64,000 bases of DNA from Adiantum capillus-veneris (taxonomy: Eukaryota > Streptophyta > Polypodiopsida > Polypodiales > Pteridaceae), in the NCBI GenBank assembly GCA_014529385.2, contig CM043962.1, positions 36,053,598-36,117,597 of the forward strand, read 5' to 3'. Below, piece after piece: positions 23,171 to 33,069 of this stretch (within the stretch, counting starts at the first letter, position 1; each line of letters starts with the position of its first letter). The notes under the pieces are model-generated. The model saw nothing but the letters and a program-made list of their open reading frames with translations, made no database searches and was not told the DNA's origin. Position numbers and translations under genes: made by a program.

Positions 23171-26100
23171 TGTGGCAGAAAAGGCAGATAGAAAAGCAGA
23201 ACTGGTACCACATGGCGTGGGACTTGCACCGAATCAAATGAATGAAAGTACAAACTTTGCCGTTTTTTTTTGGGGCAAAGTGAAGGATCAAGAAGCTCTT
23301 TTGAAGGAGCCAAGGCCAACTTCTTTTCACTTGGAATTGGCGGCTCGATTTGGAACCGCGCCCGACAGACTGACGCCACTGGCGGAGGTAGTTCGACTAG
23401 CACCCGGATGGGATGTTGCCATTACACCGAGCATTGGCAAACTTCGTTTGCAATGACAGGGGTGTTCAGGGCACGTGAGTGACGTTCTACTCGGGATCCC
23501 TTGGTACCACAAGAACTACGCCGTGGTTGACTATCGGGCCGAGAAAGCGACTTTGATAAATGAAGGGCTTAGAGATTGTACTTGATGAACTTCAGTTTTC
23601 TTACTCATTCTTTTGGGAGAACTGAACCATGGATAAAAGTTGAATATGTTTTGACCTGAAGAAAAGAACGCCAAGATTTTTTTCTCCACGCTCATGCCGA
23701 TTGCTTTTGAGAGGGCCTGAAGATCATACCATTGATCTGATATCTGGAAGCACACCACCGAATCGGCCACCTTATTGTGTGAGCCGAGTACAGAATGAAA
23801 AGATTATGAACTCAGTGAAAGACCTCTTGGAAAAGGGTCTTGTCCAGCTTAGTACTTCACCGTATTGCTCTCCAGTGTTGTTGATTTTGAAGAAAGACAG
23901 ATCTTGGAGAATGTGCATCGATTATAGCACTCTCAACGAAATCACCATCAAGAACAAATTTCCGATTCGTAGGATCGATGATATACTCGACAGGTTACAG
24001 GGATCCTCGTGCTTTAGCAGGATTGACTTGAAGAGTGGATATCATCAGATCAGGATAGCGCCAGGAGATGTCTACAAGACAGCTTTTCGGACGACTTTTG
24101 GGTTATTTGAGTTTTTGGTGATGCCTTTTGGCTTAACCAATGCTCTTGCGACATTTAACCGGATGATGGACAGGATTTTTCGAGAGTACAGGCTATTTGT
24201 TGGCACTTTCTTTGACGACATCATTGTTTTCTCGAAGAATGAGGCAGAACACAGAGATTATCTGCTTCAAGTCTTTTAGGCATTACGAGATCACACGCTA
24301 GTGATTAATGCAAAGAAAAGTGAATTTTTTCCTACCATGGATACACTTTTTGGGACACATTGTGTCAGCAACACAACAGGAGTGCAAATGGACCCGGCCA
24401 AGATAGAGACTATCCGTGATTGGCCCGATTTGAGGAATGTCCATGAAGTTAGAAGCTTCTTGGGACTATGTTCATACTACAGGCGGTTCATACGAAAGTT
24501 TGCAGAGGTTGCTTCCCCTTTGCATATCTTGACACAGAAAGGAGTACCTTTTTCGTGGGGACCCACAGAGGTGACTGCCTTTCAGACATTGAAAGAGAAA
24601 TTGACTACGGGACCTATTTTGACTTTGCCGGACTTGCAGAAGTCATTCGAAGTATATTGTGATGCTTGTGGTCGTAGTCTGGGTGCGGTCTTGATGCAAG
24701 AAGGCCATGTCATAGCTTACGAGAGCCGTTTGTTCTCTAGGCCGGAGATGACAGCACAGATTTATGAGAAAGAGCTTTTGGCGGTTATCCATGCTCTTAC
24801 TCAGTGGCGGCATTACCTACTCGGAGCGGATTTTATTGTCTTTACAGACCATCAGAGTTTGCGCTACTTCTTGTCACAGAAGCAGCTTTCGGAAAAGCAG
24901 ATGCGGTGGGCGAACATCTTGTCACAGTTTCACTTCCAGATTGTCCATGTGCAGGGACAGAAGAATGTGGTGGCAGATGCTTTGTCTCGGAAACCGTTGG
25001 TTCTGGCTATTTCCGCGATACATCATAGGAGCTTCGAGGATATGGTCGATCAGTGTGCCACAGATACAGATTTTGCAGATATTTTCACACGGATACGGGA
25101 TGGGGAGACAGTAGCTGGATACTCCCTTCGGGAAGGCTTCTTGATGAAAAAGACTATGTTGTGCGTTACACAGCCGTTGAGGGAAAAGGTTATGACTGAT
25201 TGCCACTGTCCACCTTTTACGGGTCACCGCAGCATTGCTACCACCATGAAAGGGGTAGAGAGAGATTTCTTTTGGCAGAGACTGAAGAAGGATGTGGAAG
25301 AGTTTGTGCGCAGTTGCTTGGTATGCCAGAAGGTCAAGTTTGACAGGCATAAGGCACAGGGATTGTTACAGCCTTTACCCATACCCACCCACCCGCCCCT
25401 GGGAAAATATTGAAATGGATTTCATTTTTTTTTATCTCCCGAGAATACAGAATGATCACGATGATTTTCCGATTACATGGCACGCCTGAGACGATTGTCT
25501 CCGACAGAGACCCCAGATTTATGAGTTTGTTTTGGAAGGCAATTTGGGAGAACATTGGGACGCGGTTGCAGTTCTCGTCATCGTTCCACTTGCAGACTGA
25601 CGGGCAATTTGAGATTGCCAATTCAGTGATTTTAGATTTATTGAAGTCTTGTATCTCGCATCAGAAGACTCAATGGGAAAAGAACTTACCTTTGGTGGAA
25701 TTTGCCTACAATAACACGATACACTCTTCGACGGGGAAGACGCCATGAGAGATTGTTGAAACTGCTACAAAGGTTCCATCCTTCCTGAGCACGAAAGATT
25801 AGAAATTTGAAGCGGATGAATATTCGCGAGATTTGGATACGGCTTTTGCCAAGGTTCGCGAGACTTTGCAGGAGTCTCAAGAACGACAGAAAAAGGCAGC
25901 GGATCGCCGTCGTCGCGACATGAAATTGAAGGAGGATGATTGGGTGCTCTTACGTTTTGAGAAGGCACGCCTACGAAAGAACAAGGGAAAGGAGAGGCTT
26001 TTTCCAAAGCTTAGTATGCGATACTACGGCCCTTTCCAGATTACTAAAAAGATAAATGAAGTCTCCTTCCGATTGAAACTGCCAGATACTTGGAGGATTC

Positions 26101-26381
26101 ACAATGCATTTCATGTGAATCTCTTGAAACCTTTTAAAGGTGATGTGCCTGATGATGGGGAGCCTGATGAGCAACCCGAAGTGGAAGAAAACGAGGAGAT
26201 CCTTGTTCCTGAACAGATTTTGGCACATAAGGATACGAAGAATAAGGGTAAAGTTCGAAGGCGGTTCTTGGTTAAGTTCAAGAATTATCCTGCACTTGAT
26301 GCGAAGTGGATGGAGGAGGAGGACCTAGCAGATACTCCTCAGATTGTGAAACTTTACCTCGATGCTTTTGGTTTAGCATAG
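23171..26381 (+). pseudogene. Element C pol (protease remnant, RT, RNase H, integrase, chromodomain)
   Basis: Protease survives only as scraps near 23280-23460. The linker to RT has lost about 60 bp (23560-23700). RT (23701-24500) shows [34 protein letters not shown] and the catalytic [10 protein letters not shown], with a TAG at 24277 where D has CAG. RNase H (about 24600-25010) has [22 protein letters not shown] and VADALSRK. Integrase has the zinc motif end CLVCQKVK and MDFIF, then a deletion, then IVSDRDPRFM. Further stops (25746-25748, 25799-25801) precede GPF (YYGPFQI) and the chromodomain RRFLVKFKNYPALDAKW, ending at 26381. Confidence 0.95.
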
Positions 26382-26969
26382 TCTACTCCAAATGGAACCC
26401 AGAATTCAGCTTGGCCGAAGATCTGGTGCAGTGGGATGCACAAGAGGGGAGTTACTCCACTCCTTTGTCAACAGATGCCTCGATTTTGATACTAACGTCA
26501 CTGATGTCTCTTTGAGCTTCAGGGATACTGAGAGCTGACAGTATTCTGCTGGATGACTTTATGAAATGGAATTCTTGATTATGATACTGATTTGTTCTTG
26601 ACTTCTTGTGAGTGCAGGAACTGATAGCCGAAATGACTGCAGCATTTTGGTCTGATTGATCTCGAATAGACATGGTTGCAATAGGGGTTAGTCAATCGGA
26701 CATCGATGAGGTCCCGATTGGACCTAGATGTGATTGCTAGCTACATTGCCGATAAATCATGGTCTAAGATCCGAATGAATGTTGAATGTCATGTGATGTC
26801 CTGTGATGTCTGGTGATGTCCTGTGATGTCGTGTGATGTGACTGTCGATTTTGTACATGTGCTAGATGTGTGTTCCTAGTACGTAGGTACTAACAGTCAG
26901 TGTCTGCTAAGACGGTTTATGGCTTTTGTCGGTTTTGCAGGCGTAATCGCGGTCGATTACAATGCTTTC
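26382..26969 (+). other. Element C 3' UTR with TGTGATGTC-type minisatellite and hairpin
   Basis: No coding is seen. About six imperfect 10-11-bp units of the type TGTGATGTCC lie at about 26789-26852; D has fewer units at the same place. A palindrome at 26943-26960 has perfect 7-bp arms (GTAATCG, CGATTAC) around CGGT. It ends ten bases before the purine tract. Confidence 0.8.
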
Positions 26970-26981
26970 AAGAGGGGGGTA
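26970..26981 (+). promoter_or_regulatory. Polypurine tract of element C
   Basis: AAGAGGGGGGTA directly precedes the 3' LTR. This RNase H-resistant purine run primes plus-strand DNA in LTR elements. Confidence 0.9.
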
Positions 26982-27525
26982 TGTCACAAAGTGATGACGT
27001 GGCGGACAGCAGAAACCCTAATTTCTGCTAGAAACCCTAAAATTCCTGCAAACCCTAATTTTTGCCAAAAACCCTAAATTCCGGAAATCGCGGAGGCGGA
27101 TTATTTTTTTTTTTTGGGAAAATGATGAGCGACGCGAATTTTGCTTTTGCTTTTTTTTTTTATAAAAAAAAAAGAGAAAAGACTCTCTAAGAGAGAGAGA
27201 GAACTGATGCTTTTGATTTTAAAAGCTTTTGGGGCTCTGCTTTTGGGCATCCCTTGTAACCTTTAAATTAGTGGTGAGGGCCTCACTTCTCAGAGCATCT
27301 GGACGCAGAGTCTGAGAGTGAAACCCTAACCGCTCTCTTGTACTTTGATGATTGATTAATACAAAAAGAAATACCGAAAGGGGCGCCAGTCTTTGGGGCC
27401 AATATCTCTAGGCACGGAACTCCGCCGGGCCAGTGCAAATCTATTGTGATCTGTGAATTGTTTTGAAGTGGTTATTTGGTGCTGTCGCGGTTGATTCTTG
27501 ACTTGGAGTGTCCAAGTTTGTTACA
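26982..27525 (+). repeat. 3' LTR of element C
   Basis: 544 bp, same as the 5' LTR except T at 27029 in place of C at 21049. Telo-box motifs fall at 27013, 27032, 27050 and 27069. Confidence 0.95.
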
Positions 27526-27663
27526 AAAGTACGAGAGAGCGGTTAGGGTTTCACTCTCAGACTCTGCGTCCAGATGCTTTGAGAAGTGAGGCCCTCACCA
27601 CTAATTTAAAGATTACAAGGGATGCCCAAAAGCAGAGCCCCAAAAGCTTGAAAGCAAAATCAG

Positions 27664-27716
<53 letters not shown>

Positions 27717-27925
27717 GAGAGTCAGTAGAAAGCAAGTTCTCTTTTTCTCTCTCTTTCTCCCAAATCATAGCAAAAAGCTGAGATTTGCGTCGCTCTTTTT
27801 TTTTTCCACCTTCGTGATTTCCGGAAATTAGGGTTTCTGGTAGAAATTAGGGTTCGAAGAAATTTAGGGCTTCTGGCAGAAATTAGGGTTTTTGCTGTCA
27901 GTAGCCATGTCATCACTTTGTGACA
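27526..27925 (-). mobile_element. Element E right LTR, part 2 (interrupted by C)
   Basis: Resumes the E LTR after C. On the minus strand it begins TGTCACAAAGTGATGACATGG at 27925 and contains the telo-box-like TTAGGGTTT series (about 27828-27890 on the plus strand) and a 48-bp CT expansion (27666-27713). The expansion sits where C's LTRs have only about 14 bases of GA. Confidence 0.9.
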
Positions 27926-29111
27926 ACTCCGAACTGTGCTCAAGGTTCCTTTTACTTACGGAAGGGAGAGCCTTCCGTTCTTTTAGTGAGAGAGTGAAAA
28001 TGATCACAAACAAAATGCTGAGATTGAGAGATAGAGAGAGAAGAATACGACACCAGAATGTTGTCAAACCCTCCTCCGAAGGCCCCACTCTCTATGGCGA
28101 GAGCGGTCTACTATTGATTGCACAAATCTCTACAATGCTATGGACTTGCCGACGATGTCGATGACGACGAGACGGGCTGAAATCTGAAAACGCTAAGGGC
28201 TGAAATCTGCAAATCTTGTATCTACTGAATTTTGACTCTACGACGGTGACGACGGCGATGACGACGATGCAACGACGATGCACTGAAAACGCAGATGCTG
28301 AATTCTGCGAATAGCGGGCTGAATCTGCAAACTTTGGCTGATCTAACAGTGCGGCGAGGATCTGCTGCGGGAAGGTGAGATTTGCAAGGTTTGGGGGACT
28401 GCGGTGTGGAGTCACACGCTGAAATTGAAAATGTTGATGCAGAAATTGGGTGTGTCATCGGGAATCTGCTAAACGCTAGGCTGAAATGCTGGTCCAAAAA
28501 CGATAGGGCTGAATCTGTATCTGCTGCAGAAAACGCTATGGGAATCTGCTGGGTCCTGCTATCGCTAGGCTGATTTGCAAATGCAAAACGCTGGTTCTTG
28601 GTGGTTGAAAACGCTAGGTTTGCTGCCGGGGGGTCTTGCTGAGAAGGTGCTCTGTTGGACACTTGGTCCCTGCTGCCTCTTCTGCCAGAAAGTGCTAGCG
28701 CTAGTTTTTCTTATATACATGCTTCGTCAAATTGCCCTGCCCAGTTTCCCAACAAAGTCACTTATCAATAATAAGTGAAAAATGGCTAACATGGGGAAAA
28801 TAGGTTCTGTGCACCGTGAAATGCTCCCGATGGAATCTGATGGTAATGCTGATGATCATGCTGTGTGCAACCAGAGGATATGCATCTACTCTAAGTGCCT
28901 TGACATGCACGGTCTGCGAACAGACTCACAAAAGTGCCAGAACACTTCCTAAGCTAACTGAACTGAACCCTTGTCACGAAGTAGCTTGTCCACGTACACA
29001 TAGGGTTAGATGTGTACGTGACAATTTAACCTTATTATGACTTGATTGTGATGTGCGGCGCCACAGTCATAGTACATACACAATAGACATGTCCATCATG
29101 TAGGCTTGAGC

Positions 29112-29114
<3 letters not shown>
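27926..29114. other. Low-complexity GCTGAAATCTG-rich DNA; no supported gene
   Basis: From about 28170 to 28620 the sequence is built from loosely repeated words such as gctgaaatctgcaaa and aaaacgcta, plus a gacgacg tract. It is cryptically simple DNA. One short frame (28816-29040, 74 codons) starts with a hydrophobic stretch and is fairly Cys-rich but has no recognised family or context; see findings. Long frames elsewhere are by-products of the repeats. Confidence 0.45.

Positions 29115-29167
<53 letters not shown>
29115..29167. repeat. (GA)n microsatellite
   Basis: An uninterrupted GA run of about 53 bases in otherwise unassigned DNA. Confidence 0.95.
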
Positions 29168-29168
<1 letters not shown>

Positions 29169-29779
29169 ATTGAGAGAGGGAGGGTAGAGGCTAGAGCTTG
29201 ATAGGGTAGAGGATATAGCAATGCATTCACTTGTAAGTTGTGAAGGGAAGGGGTGAGGGGGTTGCATTATATAGGGCTTTGCTCACTTTCAAACAAAACT
29301 AGCCTCCAAAAAATCTGCCCGTTTTTGAATGTTGGCCGGAAATATGGCCGTTGACCTCAATTTGGTAGTCCGGCCATTATGTCTGCCCGTTCCAGCCGAT
29401 CTTGTCCATACCGGTCCGTTCCGGTTTGACCCTGCTTGCCGAAACGCACGTTCGTTCTAAGACGTTCCATGTCAGTCCCAAGCCTCGGAACGCCGTTCCT
29501 GCGTTTCAGACTCTTGCATCTGCGTTCCCCGGTATTCTGCTGTGCGTGCTTTGACTTCGCGAACTCAAGGGAAGAACCTAAAGAATCAAGTAGAACCAAG
29601 AACCCAAAGAACCTCTCAGTTTTTTTTCTCAAAGAAGCTTCGTGTTTCGATCCCAGACCTATCAGCCACTAGCACCCTTTGTCCATTGCGCATCGGGCGC
29701 GCTCCAGTCTTCATCGCTATGTCTTTGAACGAAGATCAACACTGAATACACGAAAAGCCAAAGCTTGAGTACCGAGATC
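29168..29779. other. No gene recognised; CGTTCC-rich stretch
   Basis: Around 29380-29540 the words ccgttcc and cgttc recur (for example in gtccgttccggtttgacc). This might be leader sequence of the LTR element to the right, but no primer site is visible and no domain is encoded. Confidence 0.3.
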
Positions 29780-30268
29780 TACTTGAGTACCAAAATCTGG
29801 CGCCCCTTTCAGTATTTCTTTATTATATTAATGCTTAAGCAAAGTACAACTCTCGAGAGGTCCTCTCCTCTCAGACTCTGCGTCTAGATACTCTGAAGAG
29901 TGAGGCCCCTTGGGTCCATTTTATTCTTACAAAGGATGCCAAAAGCAGAGCCCCAAAAGTATTCTAACTCAAAAGCAATTGGTCCAAAAGCAACTGGTCA
30001 AAAAGCTGCCAGTAAATCTTTCAATGCAAAAAGCGGAATTCCGTACAATCTGCCACGTCAGCAGTTGTCAGTGCTAATTGCGGACTTCCGTACAGCCACA
30101 TCAACAGCCTGTCAGTGCGTTTTACGAGCTTCCATACAGTTTGCCACATCATCAGCCGTACTCTCTTGCTACGTCTTTTGTTCGGGCAGACACTGCCACG
30201 TCATGAGCCGAACTGTCTTGCTGTGTCTTTTGTCCGGACAGGCACTACCACGTCATCATTTTGTGACA
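29780..30268 (-). mobile_element. LTR remnant of an E/C-related gypsy element, minus strand
   Basis: On the minus strand it begins TGTCACAAAATGATGACGTGG at 30268, after a purine tract. It contains a diverged copy of the shared R-like block (29800-29835) and the agagccccaaaag text of C's LTR. Its U3 has three to five (G/A)CCACGTCA-type motifs, at 30053, 30195 and 30247 with decayed versions between, within diverged repeats of about 70 bp. The left end is not defined: no TGTAAC end or primer site is present. Confidence 0.7.
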
Positions 30269-30279
30269 TACCTCCCTCT
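30269..30279 (-). promoter_or_regulatory. Polypurine tract next to the 29780-30268 LTR
   Basis: On the minus strand, AGAGGGAGGTA directly precedes the LTR start, as in elements C and D. Confidence 0.7.
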
Positions 30280-30884
30280 AATCGCCTTCATCATTTTGTG
30301 ACACCAGCATTCAACGCTTTCAACACCAGCAATAGTCAGCATTTTCAGATTCAGCCTCAAATGAGATCAGATAAGGTCAGATGAGCGTCTTTAGATTCAG
30401 CATCAGATTCAGATCAGATTAGCGTTTTCAGATTCAGCCTCAATTCAGACTAGCCCTCTCAGATTCCGCCTCAGATCAACGTACCAGATTCAGCCCCAGA
30501 TCAGCCACACGTTTTTCAGTTTTAGCCATCGTCGACATCAGCATTATCAGATCAGCCCATAGCCAAGTCGTCGTTTGCACATCCCATTCAACATCCCTAG
30601 CATTTTGCATCAGTTCAACATCAGTATGCAATACTCAGTATTTAACATTCAGCCAGTGTACTAGCATTTGTGCACGTAAATAAAGCAAGTACTTCCTCTG
30701 GCAACAGAGCAAGGAGGCCCTCAAGGGTGGTTGGAACTTGGGACTCAACATGGCGTGTCGTCTCTCTTATCTCTCTCTACCTCTCTGATTCATTGTGATT
30801 CAGTTTAGTTTCTAAAGTAACCTCATGTTTGTGTGAAGTACTAGATTCGAGCTAAATCCAAACTCTTCCGCTGCACCCAACAGT
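30280..30884. other. Degenerate TCAGATTCAGCC-type simple repeat; no gene
   Basis: About 30340-30560 is made of imperfect repeats of agattcagcctcagatcag-like words. It echoes the minus strand of the 28170-28620 block. The remainder to 30884 shows nothing recognisable. Confidence 0.5.
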
Positions 30885-31747
30885 TAACTTTGTAAGGTAC
30901 ATGCTCAATCATACCACCAAATTGCTAAAAAAATTGAGACCATCGTGCTTGTCTATTACTCCAATGTGCACCATGCGTAGATTGAAGCCACCTAAGGGCT
31001 TAATGATTTGTGCGAACGACAAACTCACGCCATAAATCAAATGCTTTTAATGTTTTAATGCATGAATGACAGAAAGAAGTTCCTTATTATAGACAAAATA
31101 ATTTTTTTAGCACTATTTAGTTTACAAGAGAGAAACCGCGCCAATGGCAATGTTACTAGCGTTGGTTCAAACCTCAAAAGGCTCCTCCTAAGAGGCAAGG
31201 ACGAGGCATGGTGCCTCTGTGACTGCTACTTTGAGTGCTTCAAAAGCACTCTTAGTGACATCGGTCATGGCGAGTCTTGACACCTTTTAACAAATGAGAC
31301 AATGGTGCGGCAATATGTGCAAAGTGCTTGATATGAGAACTGTATGCTTGACACAAACCCAAAAGTGATATACCGTCTCAAGCATAGGCCTCTCTCTTGC
31401 TAGGGTAAGACTGGTCGAGAGAGATGATGTAGCCCAAATAGCACACAATAGTCAAAAATAATTCTGACTTCTTTGCTGCAATATGAAGACGATTAGCATC
31501 CAATCGGGCCAAGACTTTCTCTACATCGATAGCATGTTGCTCCCAAGAATTGGTGAAAATGGGAATGCCATCCAGAAAAAGAAACATGCACTTTACTGAC
31601 ACAGGCAATGAAGATACACATCATTATACGATTAAACTTACCCGATGCACCCGTCAAACCAAACGGCATAACAACGAACTCGTAATGCCCGCGCTCGGTC
31701 CTAAAGGTGGTCTTGCAGATGTCTTGCTTTGCGATTCTTACCTGGTG
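30885..31747 (-). pseudogene. Ty3/gypsy RT and RNase H fragment (element I)
   Basis: Reading down the minus strand: RT motifs VRIAKQDICKTTFRT, HYEFVVMPFGLTGASGKFNR and CYLGYIIS. Then, in shifted frames, a GFV-SYSSHIKHFAHIAAPL region of the RT thumb and the RNase H/connection words FVVRTNH, ALRWLQS and QARWSQFFQQF. Many frameshifts show age. The catalytic (Y/F)xDD block near 31600 is damaged. On its right it is cut by the 3' LTR of element A at 31748; on the left homology stops near 30885. Confidence 0.85.
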
Positions 31748-32450
31748 TGTCACATAAATGAAAGCGTGCACTTAATACTTTCAAAACTAATTTACCTTTC
31801 CTAATATGAGATTATACACACAAAGATAAAGAGAATATGACACACAAGACGGACACAACACTAGGGACCAGAAGATGGGCTAATCCTCCCTGAAGGAGTC
31901 TTCTTATTATTTTTGAACAATTACAAGCACCTAAATCTGAAACAGCAAAGCTGCTCATATTCCACATACCACTCTTGTTGCATAGGAATGCATAAAAAAT
32001 CATAAGCCTACTGGCTGTAATTTTTCATACATGTAGCCGTGAAGGGCTAAGTCTGCTTCGTACTCAGAATTTTTGCGTGGGGGCAGCTTCTTCTGATGTC
32101 TGCTCCCGTAGGGAATGTCGATACGAGTTCTTTGTGGCTGATTTTTACTTCTCGAACGCCTCCAAGTGTTGAATTCTTCATGGACAGCTGGCGATGCGCT
32201 TGTCTAACTGCGACTTTTCCCCATAGGGAAGCACACAAGCTCCTATGGCTGCACCTTGGCCTCCGTTGTAGGCTTCACTGCCTCTGCACGGCCTATACTA
32301 AGGAAATTGTGAGAGAAAAAGAGCAGGCTGAATTGAGAACAAACAGAGAAGGCTCCGTGTGTGAGTGTAGGCTGCTGCAGAACCTCCATAAATGGTAGCG
32401 CTACCTGTCTTTATGCCTTGCGGGTGATTGCTCTGGCCATCTGGTGCTTC

Positions 32451-32524
<74 letters not shown>

Positions 32525-33069
32525 AAAAATTAGAAATCGCTGGCTACTTGAGTTCTCTCACACTGGGATGGGTTTTTTTCTTAGTTTATTCAATGTGGTT
32601 GCTTTTAAACTGACCAGCCTGGCAGCCACTTAGTTTATAAGGTTTTTTTAACCTAGCCACTTAAAAATGGGCATTAAATCTCACTCTTCTGGCCAATCTG
32701 GGACATTATCAACCCGGCCGATTTCATATCTCTTTCGACTCAGTCTGCCGGCTTTCGCCAGGACGTATTTACGCTCTGTCCGGCCCGCCACTTTCGTGGG
32801 CTGCCTTAGTGAAAATATTTAATTATGAATTTTTTGAACCCACTAGGAACACCATCTTATTCATGCACTTGTTCTGATCTGTTTTGCAGTGCGTCTGGCT
32901 TGTGCTCTACTTATCATACTATTCGGACATGGATAAATTCCCAAGTTGTAATGGAAAAATTTACCCGTACAATTTTAAATAATTAATTGCTACCAATAAA
33001 TTCAGAAATTCATTCTATGTGCACAAAAATCATATTCATTAATCTGTAGCCTTAGTTAAAAATATTACA
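31748..33069 (-). mobile_element. 3' LTR of chromovirus A (minus strand)
   Basis: About 1.32 kb. On the minus strand it starts TGTAATATTTTTAAC at 33069, just after the purine-rich CCAGAGAGA, and ends ATTTATGTGACA at 31748. The same sequence returns in the opposite orientation at 60169-61277, followed by a primer site, which fixes the LTR end. A GA microsatellite (32453-32521) lies inside; the inverted copy has only about 20 bases there. The chromodomain stop codon (33052-33054) is inside the LTR. Confidence 0.9.
32453..32521. repeat. (GA)n microsatellite inside LTR-A
   Basis: A GA run of about 69 bases in the LTR; the matching run in LTR-A' (60599-60618) is only about 20 bases, so it has grown or shrunk since the copies separated. 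Confidence 0.95.

Larger units (their letters stand above)
21002..27525 (+). mobile_element. Ty3/gypsy chromovirus C, structurally complete, recently inserted but defective
   Basis: Two 544-bp LTRs (21002-21545, 26982-27525) differ at one position. Between them lie the primer site, gag with a CCHC knuckle, protease remnant, RT, RNase H, integrase, chromodomain, a 3' UTR and a purine tract. It is inserted in the right LTR of E: the flanks are ...catcaaag on the left and aaagtacg on the right, so AAAG (4, possibly 5 bp) is the target duplication. Coding is interrupted by several stops, frameshifts and deletions, so it cannot make its own proteins. Confidence 0.95.
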
